A stretch of DNA of 39,867 bases from Bacteroidota bacterium (GCA_947451115.1 CANFXV010000021.1:1-39867); one strand, 5' to 3'. Counted from the first letter of the stretch, positions 25,144-34,188 are shown. A program made the numbers and translations. Notes: generated from the letters alone by a model not told the origin.

Positions 25144-25165
25144 ACCCTTATATTTTATAAAGGGT
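25144..25165 (-). repeat. Hairpin with TATAAAATAT loop
   Basis: On the minus strand it reads ACCCTT, TATAAAATAT, AAGGGT: a 6-bp stem around exactly the same 10-base loop as the hairpins at 16063-16084 and 16153-16174. It sits seven bases downstream of the gluconate dehydrogenase subunit 3-like gene, in that gene's orientation. Confidence 0.8.
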
Positions 25166-25172
25166 GAGAAAA

Positions 25173-25808
25173 TTATATGCACTCCTTCAATTCCTTCTCG
25201 GTGTAAGCAAAACCATACTGCTTTAAAACATCATCTGGAACACCTGACCACATATTGGGCACATTACCCATATAACCTAAGTCTTTCACCCCAATTTCTG
25301 CAGTGTAAAAACCAGTGGTCACTAAGTCTCTAATATTATTAAAGAAGCTAACGCCTTGGGCCACTTCAGGTGCCGCTTTTTTAGGATAAGCAATTTCATC
25401 AACAATGCCAATCTGCTCTTTACTAGAACATTCTGCGAATGCCTTACCATGCTTTTTATAGGTATGTAAGTCTAGCCATTTCAAGCCTCCGCGCATTGGC
25501 ACTTGATGGTCGGGCATATCTTTTACGATAAACTCGATAAACTCAGGCACTTTAGCATCAGTAGCAGAACCACTTACGGCATCTTTTGGAATAATAATAT
25601 CAGCTAGTATAGTAATAGTAGCCATTTCGTGTGCAGTGAAAAAATTAGGCTGCGCTTTTACTTTCACTAAATAATCTTTTTCTTCCTGCATACGATCGTC
25701 CATATTCACTTCAGCTACTGTGGTGGCTGAATTTTTACAAGCTTCTACTAGAACAGCTGTTGACACTGTTCCTAATATCATCGCTTTGATGGATTTTCTT
25801 CTGTCCAT
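25173..25808 (-). CDS. Gluconate 2-dehydrogenase subunit 3-like protein, Tat-type signal with lipobox
   Basis: The 211-residue protein begins MDRRKSIKAMILG with twin arginines and a short hydrophobic stretch ending VEAC (C24), so a Tat-exported lipoprotein is likely. The body (TAHEMATITILADIIIPKDA, VPEFIEFIVKDMP, VSFFNNIRDLVTTGFYTAEIGVKDLGYMGN) follows the pattern of the small subunit of FAD-dependent gluconate and sugar dehydrogenases, which helps export and mature the catalytic subunit. The GMC oxidoreductase upstream on the same strand is the evident partner and lacks its own signal peptide. The two are separated by 143 AT-rich bases. Confidence 0.87.
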   Translation of the reverse strand: MDRRKSIKAMILGTVSTAVLVEACKNSATTVAEVNMDDRMQEEKDYLVKVKAQPNFFTAHEMATITILADIIIPKDAVSGSATDAKVPEFIEFIVKDMPDHQVPMRGGLKWLDLHTYKKHGKAFAECSSKEQIGIVDEIAYPKKAAPEVAQGVSFFNNIRDLVTTGFYTAEIGVKDLGYMGNVPNMWSGVPDDVLKQYGFAYTEKELKECI

Positions 25809-25951
25809 AATATTTTAAATTAAAATTTTATAAATTTTTGTTGTTATTTTTTACAAAAACTAGATTATAAATTTTGTTAGTTTATTTTTCCTTTGCTTAA
25901 ATTTAAAATAAAGCAAAGAAAAAATTTATTTTATTTTATTTAAAAACAAAA
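25809..25951. other. AT-rich gap with short repeats between the dehydrogenase genes
   Basis: The 143 bases are almost entirely A and T. The 15-mer ATTATAAATTTTGTT occurs at 25864-25878 and again at 25951-25965. An inverted repeat CTTTGCTT / AAGCAAAG also lies here, just before the GMC gene's end. No gene or exact -7 box was seen. Confidence 0.6.
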
Positions 25952-25968
25952 TTATAAATTTTGTTTTT
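25942..25968. repeat. Inverted repeat at the end of the GMC oxidoreductase gene
   Basis: AAAAACAAAATT (25942-25953) pairs perfectly with AATTTTGTTTTT (25957-25968) around ATA. It covers the stop codon of the GMC gene. It is AT-only apart from one G-C pair, so it would be a weak terminator at most. Confidence 0.7.
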
Positions 25969-27694
25969 GTAATTGATCCAATACATATTCTGAAGTACGC
26001 ATAGACAATGCTAAAATGGTCCATGTAATATTTTTATCTGCTTGCGAAGTAAATACCGATCCATCTACACAGAATAAATTCTTACAATCAAAGGCTTGTC
26101 CAAAAGCATTCAATGGAGCTGTTTTTTTATCGGCACCCATACGCACTGTTCCTGCTTCGTGAATAATATTTCCTGGATTAGATAAACCATATTTATTACT
26201 TGCATCATCTTGATCACCCCAAGTAATCACCGCACCCATTTCATGCATGATTTCTTTAAAGGTTTCTTTCATATGCTTAGCTTGCTGCACTTCATACTCA
26301 GAATTCTTACAATCAAATTTCAACACAGGAATACCATATTTATCTACTACATTCGGATCAATGCTACACTTGTTTTCAAAGCGAGGTACCGCTTCACCAC
26401 GTCCACCCATTCCCACATTGGCACCATAAAAGAAACGAACATCTTCTTTTAATGATTCACCATAACCACCTGCTTCCTTGGTTCTACCATTCACTTCGAA
26501 TTTGCCGTTCATTCCTTGCATACCCATTCCAAATCCATAACCAGGTTGGCTCATACCTCCCCAATATTCAATATGATAGCCGCGAGGGAAGTTTAATTTT
26601 TTATTGTCTAACCACCATGGCGTATAAACGTGCATACCGCCCACACCATCTTCATTGTAACGCTTACGTCCAAATAAAGCAGGTACAACGCCACCCATGC
26701 CAGCGCCCGTAGAATCATGTAAATAGTGGCCTACTACGCCAGAACTATTGGCTAAACCATTCGGATGCTTTGTAGACTTTGAATTCAATAACAAACGAGC
26801 GGTCTCGCAAGTACTTGCGCCAAGGATCACCACTTTTGCATTGATCTGATATTCTTGGTTGTCAAATTTATTGACATAAGAAACACCCGTTGCTTTTCCT
26901 TCCTTGTCTGTCATTACCTCACGCGCCATGGCACCTGTGATTAAATCCACGTTGCCTGTTAAGATAGCAGGTCTAACTAAAACGGAGGAAGAAGAAAAGT
27001 CGCCGTATACTTTACAAGAACGATTACATTGACCACAATAAAAACAAGCACCACGTTCGTCGTTAATTTTTTTAGTCAAAATAGACAAACGAGAAGGGAT
27101 CACAGGAATATTAATACCAGTAGCTGCTTTTTTGAACATTAATTCATGCAAACGAGGTTTTGGAGGAGGTAAGAAAATTCCGTCAGGATCATTCTCACGA
27201 CCTTCATTGGTTCCGTATACACCAATTAATTTATCAATCTTATCATAGTAAGGTTTAATGTCTTCGTAGCCAATTGGCCAATCGTCACCTAAACCATCAA
27301 TGCTTCTTCTTTTGAAATCGCGTGGTCCAAAACGAAGGGAGATACGACCCCAATGGTTCGTACGACCTCCAACCATTCTAGCTCTCCACCACTCAAACTT
27401 ATCACTACCTGGAGTTTGTGTATAAGGCTCTCCATCAATTTCCCAGCCCCAGAAAGAAGCATCGAAATCTCCGAAGGGTCTCATTTTAGTACTTGCTCCA
27501 CGACGTGGTGAATCCCAAGGATTTTTTAATTGTGCTGAATTTTTTGCAGGATCAAATTCCGGACCTGCCTCTAATAAACAAACTTTTAAGCCCGCTTTGG
27601 ACAATACATAGGCAGCCATTCCTCCTCCGGCACCAGAACCCACAATCACTGCATCGTATTTTTTGGGAGATATTTTTACTTCAAAACTAGACAT
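25952..27694 (-). CDS. GMC-family FAD-dependent oxidoreductase (sugar-dehydrogenase-like) with a four-cysteine cluster
   Basis: The 580-residue protein has the FAD-binding YDAVIVGSGAGGGMAAYVL (GxGxxG at 19-24) and LLEAGPEFD, then GMC features RARMVGGRTNHWGRISLRF and the C-terminal HEAGTVRMG and FCVDGSVF segments that hold the active-site histidine region. Residues 217-227 carry C-x2-C-x2-C-x3-C (ACFYCGQCNRSC), resembling the iron-sulfur-binding loop of FAD-dependent sugar dehydrogenases; cluster binding is inferred. It has no signal peptide and is followed by a Tat-signal subunit 3-like gene, so co-export as a complex is likely. No cytochrome partner is encoded nearby, so the electron acceptor is unknown. 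The substrate is probably a sugar or polyol. Confidence 0.88.
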   Translation of the reverse strand: MSSFEVKISPKKYDAVIVGSGAGGGMAAYVLSKAGLKVCLLEAGPEFDPAKNSAQLKNPWDSPRRGASTKMRPFGDFDASFWGWEIDGEPYTQTPGSDKFEWWRARMVGGRTNHWGRISLRFGPRDFKRRSIDGLGDDWPIGYEDIKPYYDKIDKLIGVYGTNEGRENDPDGIFLPPPKPRLHELMFKKAATGINIPVIPSRLSILTKKINDERGACFYCGQCNRSCKVYGDFSSSSVLVRPAILTGNVDLITGAMAREVMTDKEGKATGVSYVNKFDNQEYQINAKVVILGASTCETARLLLNSKSTKHPNGLANSSGVVGHYLHDSTGAGMGGVVPALFGRKRYNEDGVGGMHVYTPWWLDNKKLNFPRGYHIEYWGGMSQPGYGFGMGMQGMNGKFEVNGRTKEAGGYGESLKEDVRFFYGANVGMGGRGEAVPRFENKCSIDPNVVDKYGIPVLKFDCKNSEYEVQQAKHMKETFKEIMHEMGAVITWGDQDDASNKYGLSNPGNIIHEAGTVRMGADKKTAPLNAFGQAFDCKNLFCVDGSVFTSQADKNITWTILALSMRTSEYVLDQLQKQNL

Positions 27695-27726
27695 AAGGCA
27701 ATCGTTTTTGCTATTATAATTAAAGA

Positions 27727-27831
27727 ATGAATTTAAAGAAAAAATGGGATGAAATGAAAAAAAGTCCCCCTCATTTTATAAGCGGAATTAATAGATTTAA
27801 AAATGGCCATAAACTTAAACAAAGTCTTTAA
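27727..27831 (+). CDS. Candidate small Lys-rich open reading frame (34 residues), unproven
   Basis: In the 230-base gap between the GMC gene and nrdJ, the plus strand has an ATG-to-TAA frame of 34 codons: it begins MNLKKKWDEMKKSPPHF and ends GHKLKQSL. It is rich in lysine, has no signal peptide and matches no family I recognise. It would end 12 bases before the hairpin at 27844-27870. No exact -7 box precedes it. It could be chance, since a frame this short is common in AT-rich DNA. Confidence 0.2.
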   Translation: MNLKKKWDEMKKSPPHFISGINRFKNGHKLKQSL

Positions 27832-27843
27832 GGGGTAAAAAGC

Positions 27844-27870
27844 AAAAGGCCCCGTTTATGGGGGCCTTTT
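27844..27870 (-). terminator. Terminator of nrdJ
   Basis: AAAAGGCCCC (27844-27853) pairs with GGGGCCTTTT (27861-27870) around a 7-base loop. In the minus direction it is followed by further T-rich sequence. It lies about 55 bases beyond the nrdJ stop. Confidence 0.85.
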
Positions 27871-27924
27871 AAAAAATCATAAGAGTAGTAAACATCAAAT
27901 TTTACATTCTATGAAAATTTGGTT

Positions 27925-30900
27925 TTACGAACAGCCCATGCTTGTTCCGCAATTTAAACATTTATAACAGGTACCGCTTCTTATTGTAATATGTCCGCAA
28001 GTGCTACAAGCAGGTGCATCGCTTTGCATGCTTTTCGCTGCTGCTGTTACTTGGTCCATTGAACCATTCGCTTCTACTGCGACTGCCGCTTTAGCTACTG
28101 GAGCTGCTGCTGGTGCGGTTACTCGAATGCTACTTAGTTCAGGCTTGCCTACTAAAGTAATATCTCCTTCTTCCCCTAAGTTTTCTACTGTAGGTTTATC
28201 TAATACATGTACTAAATCGGTTCTGCCTAAATATTCATAAGCTAATGAGCGGAATATAAAGTCAACGATAGATGTAGTGGTTTTGATATTTGGATGATCG
28301 ACCATTCCAGAAGGCTCGAACTTAGTAAATACAAACTTCTCTACGAACTCTTCTAAAGGAACACCATATTGTAAACCAACAGATATAGATATAGCAAAGC
28401 AGTTCATTAAACTACGAAGGGTTGAACCTTCTTTAGCTAAGTCAATAAATATTTCACCTAAAGTGTTATCGTTGTATTCACCTGTTCTCAAGAACAATAC
28501 TTGACCTCCAATTCTAGCTTTTTGTGTAAAGCCACGACGCTTCGCTGGCAAGGATTTGCGTTCTACGATGCGAGACAATTGACGCTTAAATTTAGTATCA
28601 GTAGAGGCAGACATTCTTTTTTGCACTTCTTCTAATAACTCATCTACATTCAATTTGCTAAGATCTACCAACTGTGACCCGCCATCAGCACTTACTTCTT
28701 CTTCAGATTCAGCATCTACTTTTTTCTTCTTATCAGACTTCGTACTTAAAGGTTGGCTTAATTTAGAACCATCACGGTATAAAGCATTTGCTTTTAAACC
28801 TAAGGTCCAACTCATTAAATAAGAATCTGCAATTTCTTCTACAGTGGCTTCGTTTGGAAGATTGATTGTTTTTGAAATTGCACCAGATAAGAATGGTTGA
28901 CAGGCTGCCATCATTCTAATATGACCATGTGCATGAATGTATCTAACTCCTTTTTTACCATTTTTATTCGCGCAATCAAATACTGGCAAATGCTCGTCTT
29001 TCAATGCTGGCGCACCTTCTACAGTCATGGTACCACAAACATAATCGTTGGCTGCATCTATTTGATCTTCGGTAAATCCTAGAGATTCTAATAAGTTAAA
29101 GCTCCAATCTGCAAATACTTCTTCTTTGAAACCTAATCTTGTTAAACAAGCATCACCTAAAGTGAAACGGTTAAAGATAAAGCCGATTTCAAAGGCCGAT
29201 TTAGCAGCACCATTTAATTTTGCAATTTCTTCTGGTAAAAATCCTTTTGCTAATAAAGACTCATTGTTGATGTGTGGCGCACCTGCAAAACTTGCATGCC
29301 CTACAGCAAAGTTGACAATGGCATCATTTTCTGCTTGAGAATAACCCAAGTTCTTTAATGCTTGTGGCACTGATTGGTTGATAATTTTAAAATATCCACC
29401 GCCAGATAATTTTTTAAATTTCACTAATGCAAAATCTGGTTCAACACCTGTGGTATCACAATCCATCACTAAACCAATCGTTCCTGTTGGAGCAATTACC
29501 GTTGTTTGTGCATTTCTATAGCCATATTTTTCTCCTAATTGAACTGCATCATCCCAAGCCTTAGTGGCAGCCTTCAATAAATAATCAGGCGTGTATTGTG
29601 CTTTAATTCCTTGTGGTTTAATTTCAATACCCACATAAGCACCTTCTGCATCATAGGCAGCAGCGCGGTGATTACGCATAACACGTAACATGTCTTCTTT
29701 ATTTTCTTCGTATCTATCAAATGCACCTAAGAAAGAAGCCATCTCTGCCGATGTTTTATACGCAACACCCGTCATGATTGCAGTAATGGATCCTGCTATA
29801 CCACGTGCTTGCTCGCTGTCGTAAGGAATACCACTTACCATTAACATAGAACCAAGGTTGGCAAAACCTAAACCAGTCGTTCTGTAATCATAAGATAATT
29901 GCGCTACTTCTTTAGAAGGGAACTGCGCCATTAATATAGATACTTCTAATACTGTCTGCCATAATCTTGTAGTGTATTCAAAACCAGTTACATCAAAACT
30001 ATTGTCAGACTCATTGAAGAATTTACGCAAGTTGATAGAAGCTAAGTTACATGCGGTGTTGTCCAAGAACATATATTCTGAACAAGGGTTAGATGCATTA
30101 ATGCGGCCACCCTTTGGACAAGTATGCCACTCGTTGATAGTAGTGTCATATTGTGTTCCAGGATCGGCACAACGCCATGCTGCGTTGGCAATTTGATCCC
30201 ATACTTCACGCGCAGGAATAGATTGCATTACACGACCATCGGTACGTGCTTTTAATTCCCAGTTGCCATTTTCAGACAATGCTTTAAAGAAACTGTTTGG
30301 AATACGCACTGAGTTGTTTGAGTTTTGTCCAGACACGGTTGCGTAGGCTTCTCCTTCATAACTATTATCGTAACCAGCCGCTACTAATGCAGCCACTTTA
30401 TCTTCTTCTTTTACTTTCCAGTTAATAAAATCCATTATTTCTGGATGATCTAAATCTAAACAAACCATTTTAGCAGCACGACGTGTAGTACCACCACTTT
30501 TAATGGCACCTGCAGCACGGTCACCAATTTTTAAGAAACTCATTAAACCACTTGAGGAACCACCACCACTTAATTTTTCGTTCGCACCTCTAATTTGAGA
30601 GAAGTTAGTACCAACGCCAGAACCATATTTGAAAATTCTTGCTTCTCTTGTCCATAAATCCATAATACCACCTTCGTTCACTAAATCATCACTTACACTT
30701 AATATAAAACAAGCATGTGGTTGAGGACGCTCGTAAGCACTGGTTGATCTTTTTAATTTTTTATCGGTAGGATCTACATAGTAGTGACCTTGTGCACCAC
30801 CTGTGATACCATAACTCTCATGCAATCCTGTATTAAACCATTGTGGCGAGTTAGGCACACAAGCTTGATTTAATATACTATATACTAATTCCTCATAGAA

Positions 30901-31254
30901 AACTTGTGCATCTTTCTCTGTTGCGAAATAACCATAACGCTCACCCCAAACTCTCCAACAATTGGCCATACGATGCGCCACTTGCTTCACCGTTGTTTCA
31001 CGACCTAAGGAACCATCTGGTTGTGGAACCCCTGCTTTTCTAAAATATTTTTGTGCAAGAATATCTGTTGCAATTTGACTCCACTGTTTCGGCACCTCCA
31101 CATTGGTCATTTCAAATACTTTTTCTCCGTTGGGATTTTTGATCACGCTATCTCTGTAGTCGTATTCAAATTGATCGAATGGAGAAACATTCTCTTTTGT
31201 AAATAGGCGAGAAAACTCTAAGCCTTTTTTTGTTTTGGGAGTAGCCATGGTCAT
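27925..31254 (-). CDS. nrdJ: Adenosylcobalamin-dependent ribonucleoside-diphosphate reductase (class II)
   Basis: This enzyme makes deoxyribonucleotides using coenzyme B12 as radical source, without oxygen. The 1109-residue protein has the class II signatures [78 protein letters not shown], a [23 protein letters not shown] block and a C-terminal zinc-ribbon/thiol tail (CSTCG...[14 protein letters not shown]). A charged linker ([19 protein letters not shown]) lies about two thirds along. An ATG six bases inside the frame (31248, MATPKTKKG) is an equally good start. No other reductase genes are adjacent. Its 317-base upstream gap holds hairpins and DnaA-like boxes. Confidence 0.96.
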   Translation of the reverse strand: MTMATPKTKKGLEFSRLFTKENVSPFDQFEYDYRDSVIKNPNGEKVFEMTNVEVPKQWSQIATDILAQKYFRKAGVPQPDGSLGRETTVKQVAHRMANCWRVWGERYGYFATEKDAQVFYEELVYSILNQACVPNSPQWFNTGLHESYGITGGAQGHYYVDPTDKKLKRSTSAYERPQPHACFILSVSDDLVNEGGIMDLWTREARIFKYGSGVGTNFSQIRGANEKLSGGGSSSGLMSFLKIGDRAAGAIKSGGTTRRAAKMVCLDLDHPEIMDFINWKVKEEDKVAALVAAGYDNSYEGEAYATVSGQNSNNSVRIPNSFFKALSENGNWELKARTDGRVMQSIPAREVWDQIANAAWRCADPGTQYDTTINEWHTCPKGGRINASNPCSEYMFLDNTACNLASINLRKFFNESDNSFDVTGFEYTTRLWQTVLEVSILMAQFPSKEVAQLSYDYRTTGLGFANLGSMLMVSGIPYDSEQARGIAGSITAIMTGVAYKTSAEMASFLGAFDRYEENKEDMLRVMRNHRAAAYDAEGAYVGIEIKPQGIKAQYTPDYLLKAATKAWDDAVQLGEKYGYRNAQTTVIAPTGTIGLVMDCDTTGVEPDFALVKFKKLSGGGYFKIINQSVPQALKNLGYSQAENDAIVNFAVGHASFAGAPHINNESLLAKGFLPEEIAKLNGAAKSAFEIGFIFNRFTLGDACLTRLGFKEEVFADWSFNLLESLGFTEDQIDAANDYVCGTMTVEGAPALKDEHLPVFDCANKNGKKGVRYIHAHGHIRMMAACQPFLSGAISKTINLPNEATVEEIADSYLMSWTLGLKANALYRDGSKLSQPLSTKSDKKKKVDAESEEEVSADGGSQLVDLSKLNVDELLEEVQKRMSASTDTKFKRQLSRIVERKSLPAKRRGFTQKARIGGQVLFLRTGEYNDNTLGEIFIDLAKEGSTLRSLMNCFAISISVGLQYGVPLEEFVEKFVFTKFEPSGMVDHPNIKTTTSIVDFIFRSLAYEYLGRTDLVHVLDKPTVENLGEEGDITLVGKPELSSIRVTAPAAAPVAKAAVAVEANGSMDQVTAAAKSMQSDAPACSTCGHITIRSGTCYKCLNCGTSMGCS

Positions 31255-31272
31255 TATTCTATTTAGGATGTG

Positions 31273-31305
31273 AGTGGGTTATCCCACTAGGTTTTTCAAA
31301 AACCT
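31273..31305 (-). promoter_or_regulatory. Two back-to-back hairpins in the nrdJ leader
   Basis: AGTGGG (31273-31278) / CCCACT (31283-31288) with loop TTAT is immediately followed by AGGTTTTT (31289-31296) / AAAAACCT (31298-31305) around a single C. Both lie 18-51 bases upstream of the nrdJ start and could shape ribosome access or mRNA stability. Function is not known. Confidence 0.6.
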
Positions 31306-31523
31306 TGATGGGTATACGAAAATATCTTTCTATGACCACAATGCCCCCATGGAAATATCAACAGCTGTGGAAAAGATATGTGGATTAAATTAAACAGCTT
31401 ATGGGGCTTGATTTTTGCGATTTATCCCCACATCATGTTAGTTTCTGCGAAAAAAAAACCTTCGATTATTGGATTTTTTAGTAATAAATAGATAATAGTC
31501 GCTCCATATATAATTAAATTGGA

Positions 31524-31531
31524 TAATTTTG
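31524..31531 (+). promoter_or_regulatory. Putative -7 box of the GGGP synthase gene
   Basis: TAATTTTG is an exact TAnnTTTG match, 40 bases before the ATG at 31572. No TTG lies at the -33 spacing. Confidence 0.45.
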
Positions 31532-31571
31532 AAGATTCGAACAAAAAGATGCACCTTTCGGGTCTTAACCA

Positions 31572-32321
31572 ATGACGCAGCAATTATACCATACAATAGC
31601 CAATGGCAAGGCAAAAGCTCAAAAAGCTTTTGCAGTTTTGATTGACCCAGACAAGCTTAACGAAACAAGCTTAATCCATACCATTGAAATTGCGGTCAAA
31701 GCAAAAGTGGATTTCTTTTTTGTGGGCGGCAGCTTAGTGGTGACGGATACTTTGGACACCATGGTTTCCACTATAAAAAAGCATTGTACCATTCCCATAC
31801 TTTTGTTTCCAGGTTCACCAGATCAAATTACTCCAAAAGCAGATGCCTTATTGTACTTGTCCTTGATATCTGGACGCAACCCAGAATTACTCATTGGCCA
31901 ACATGTGATTAGCGCACCCTTTGTTAGACAAAGTGGTTTAGAAATTATTCCAGTAGGCTATATGCTCATAGATGGAGGTTCACCCACTACCGTATCTTAT
32001 ATCTCCAATACCAATCCTATTCCATCCAATAAAAATGACATTGCCATTTGTACCGCCATGGCAGGTGAGATGTTGGGACTTAAATTAATATACATGGATG
32101 CGGGCAGTGGTGCCTTAAAAGCCATTCCAACCGCCATGATTAAAGAAGTAGCCAAGCACTTACAAATTCCATTGATTGTGGGGGGTGGAATTACTTCTGC
32201 AGAAAAAGCCAAAGAAAATTGTTTGGCGGGTGCAGACATTATTGTAGTAGGCAATGCGGCTGAAAAAGATCCTGAATTAATCACCGCTATTTCAGCGGCC
32301 ATTCACAGTTTAAATAAATAA
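31572..32321 (+). CDS. Geranylgeranylglyceryl/heptaprenylglyceryl phosphate synthase family protein
   Basis: The family couples a polyprenyl diphosphate to glycerol-1-phosphate, the first ether-lipid step in archaea; bacterial members occur in Bacteroidota and Firmicutes (PcrB). The 249-residue TIM-barrel protein has VLIDPDKL, DFFFVGGSLVV, LLFPGSPDQIT, ALLYLSLISGRNPELLIG, IYMDAGSGA and IVGGGITSAEKA with the phosphate-binding IIVVGNAAE. The layout fits the bacterial GGGPS-type rather than the shorter PcrB, but chain-length specificity cannot be read. The lipid product and its role in this bacterium are unknown. It converges on the LytTR gene with 10 bases between. Confidence 0.9.
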   Translation: MTQQLYHTIANGKAKAQKAFAVLIDPDKLNETSLIHTIEIAVKAKVDFFFVGGSLVVTDTLDTMVSTIKKHCTIPILLFPGSPDQITPKADALLYLSLISGRNPELLIGQHVISAPFVRQSGLEIIPVGYMLIDGGSPTTVSYISNTNPIPSNKNDIAICTAMAGEMLGLKLIYMDAGSGALKAIPTAMIKEVAKHLQIPLIVGGGITSAEKAKENCLAGADIIVVGNAAEKDPELITAISAAIHSLNK

Positions 32322-32331
32322 AAGGAGTAGC

Positions 32332-33063
32332 CTAAAAGCTCATCATTTCTTTAAACTTCACCGTTTGACGACGGCTAATTTCTATTTTTTCTCCTCCTTT
32401 TAATTCCACTAGTAAGCCTCCATTAAAATAGGGTTCAATTTTTTCTATCCAGTGTAAATTAATGATGTGCTTTCGATTGGCTCTAAAAAAGACACGGTCG
32501 TCTAGCCTATCTTCCAAGGCATTCAAAGATTTTAAAATTAGTGGCTTATTGGTATCAAAATACACTTTCGCATAATTACCCACACTTTCAAACAAGCGAA
32601 TGTCTTGCAATTTCACAAACCAACATTTCTCTCCGTCTTTCACAAATACCTGATCTGATTCTGACAATGGGCCTCTTTGATTGCCAGATAAACTGGCACG
32701 TTCTAATACAATTTCAGCTTGTAGTTTTTGAATTGCATCGGCCAATCTTTTTGGATCGATGGGCTTTAATAAATAATCCAAGGCATTCACTTCAAAAGCT
32801 TTTAAAGCAAATTCATCATAAGCGGTAGTAAATATTACTTTAGGGGATCTCTCTAATTCAGCCAATAAATCAAAGCCGGTTTTGCCGGGCATTTGAATAT
32901 CTAAAAAAATTAAATCGGGATGCGATAAATCTATTTTTTCTACGCCTTCGTCCACATTGCTCGCCTCGTCAATGATTAGTATTTCAGGATGTAGCGCCAA
33001 TAATTTTTTCAACTCAGTACGAGCCAATCTTTCATCGTCTACTATGATCGCTTTAATGGGCAT
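32332..33063 (-). CDS. LytTR-family response regulator
   Basis: The 243-residue protein has a receiver domain (1-125) with acidic residues D9-D10 and E11 (IIVDDERLAR), phosphoacceptor D55 (LIFLDIQMPG), the TTAYDE segment and K (YLLKPI). A C-terminal LytTR DNA-binding domain follows (about 140-240: DQVFVKDGEKCWFVKLQDIRL, FFRANRKHIINLHWIEKIEPYF, EISRRQTVKFKEM). It is the transcriptional output of the histidine kinase encoded three bases upstream. LytTR regulators often control envelope or surface genes; the targets here are unknown. Confidence 0.94.
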   Translation of the reverse strand: MPIKAIIVDDERLARTELKKLLALHPEILIIDEASNVDEGVEKIDLSHPDLIFLDIQMPGKTGFDLLAELERSPKVIFTTAYDEFALKAFEVNALDYLLKPIDPKRLADAIQKLQAEIVLERASLSGNQRGPLSESDQVFVKDGEKCWFVKLQDIRLFESVGNYAKVYFDTNKPLILKSLNALEDRLDDRVFFRANRKHIINLHWIEKIEPYFNGGLLVELKGGEKIEISRRQTVKFKEMMSF

Positions 33064-33066
33064 AAT

Positions 33067-34182
33067 TTATTTTTTAGGAATGGATATGGGTATGGCTAAT
33101 TTAGCAGTGACTTGATTGGGCTTGCATTGAAATAGCTCAAACAAGGCTTGTCCATGGTACAATATATTCAAACGCTCTTTTGTGCTTTGTAATCCAAAAC
33201 CATCTCGCTCCGTAGATTGCAACAAGCCTGTATTTTGTACTACTAAGACCAATTTATCTTGTTCAAATTTTGAAATTATTTTGATCAAACAATCCCCGGT
33301 TTGCTTACCAAGCCCGTGTTTGATGGCATTCTCCACTAAGGTTTGTAACATCATTGGAGGCAATTGATTGTCTTTAGTGGCAGGATCAATTTCATACTCT
33401 ATTTTCAATCTATCTGCAAAACGGATGTATTCTAGTGCCAAATAATCTTTGACAATATTTAATTCTTTTTCTAAGGAAGTAATTTCTACTTTGTCCACCT
33501 GAATACTACTTCTTAAAATATTACTTAGCTCCGTAATGGCCTGTCTTGCCCTTTGTGGATCTTCATCGACCAAGGCTCGTATGCTGTTTAATGCATTAAA
33601 AATAAAATGCGGATTAATCTGAGACTTGATGGTTTTTAATTCCAGTTCCTTGATGATGGTTTCTAATTTTACTTTATTGACCTCCTCAGAATTGGTGAAT
33701 TCTATGTAATGCCATAATACGTAAATCGAAATCCATACCAAGAAAATTGGGGTATCTAATATCAAACTAAATAAAAATCTTTTATTGACCCTTTCCCCAT
33801 TCCAATTATTTACAATGCTGGTTATAGACCAAGTAAAATGATCGCTTAAATTTTTAGGCCCTTCTCTATCTGAATCAAACAACCTGAATATTTCAATGAT
33901 TGAACTTGTAAGGATACTAAACAAGACGGAGAAAAATAAAATTAATGAAAATATTTTCCACCACTGATGGGAGGGTGTAGGTGGTCTCAAAGAAAGTTGA
34001 ATCATTGATTTTCTCAACAAATGTGTCAACAAAATACCTAAAATGATATTGATAAGAATTCTTGGATAAAAAGTCAGGCTTAATTGTTTCTCCAACATAT
34101 AAGCAAAGAAAATAATAGTAAGCCCATAGCTTAACCAGCCAACAACTTGACAAATCCAATATATAGAGGCAGACTTTTTCAT
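33067..34182 (-). CDS. LytS-type sensor histidine kinase
   Basis: From the ATG at 34182 the protein has 371 residues, with four hydrophobic segments in the first 160. The His_kinase domain motif KSQINPHFIFNALNSIRALV follows, with phosphoacceptor H192. An HATPase region follows (PPMMLQTLVENAIKHGLGK, GFGLQSTKERLNILYHG). The short loops between membrane spans suggest sensing in or near the membrane. An in-frame TTG at 34191 would add three residues but is the last part of the -7 box (TAAATTTG, 34189-34196), so it is rejected. It forms a two-gene unit with the LytTR regulator, three bases downstream. Confidence 0.93.
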   Translation of the reverse strand: MKKSASIYWICQVVGWLSYGLTIIFFAYMLEKQLSLTFYPRILINIILGILLTHLLRKSMIQLSLRPPTPSHQWWKIFSLILFFSVLFSILTSSIIEIFRLFDSDREGPKNLSDHFTWSITSIVNNWNGERVNKRFLFSLILDTPIFLVWISIYVLWHYIEFTNSEEVNKVKLETIIKELELKTIKSQINPHFIFNALNSIRALVDEDPQRARQAITELSNILRSSIQVDKVEITSLEKELNIVKDYLALEYIRFADRLKIEYEIDPATKDNQLPPMMLQTLVENAIKHGLGKQTGDCLIKIISKFEQDKLVLVVQNTGLLQSTERDGFGLQSTKERLNILYHGQALFELFQCKPNQVTAKLAIPISIPKK

Positions 34183-34188
34183 GTCTCT

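Larger units (their letters stand above)
31255..31571. promoter_or_regulatory. 317-base divergent intergenic region between nrdJ and the GGGP synthase gene
   Basis: No gene is seen. Toward nrdJ it contains two adjacent hairpins (31273-31288 and 31289-31305) and three DnaA-box-like 9-mers: TTTTCCACA (31366-31374, minus, fits TTWTNCACA), TAATCCACA (31379-31387, minus, one mismatch) and TTATCCCCA (31422-31430, plus, one mismatch). TATCTTTT (31371-31378, minus) is one base off a -7 box and overlaps the first 9-mer. Toward the GGGP synthase gene there is an exact -7 box at 31524-31531. I found no cobalamin riboswitch motif. Confidence 0.5.

Noticed and set aside
31366..31430. Replication origin in the nrdJ upstream region
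   Set aside because: Three near-consensus boxes in AT-rich DNA are too few, and no dnaA, dnaN or gidA-type neighbour supports an origin; kept only as possible regulatory boxes.
31255..31571. Cobalamin riboswitch upstream of nrdJ
   Set aside because: I looked for the conserved B12 box and the GCCACTG-type motif on the minus strand and did not find them.
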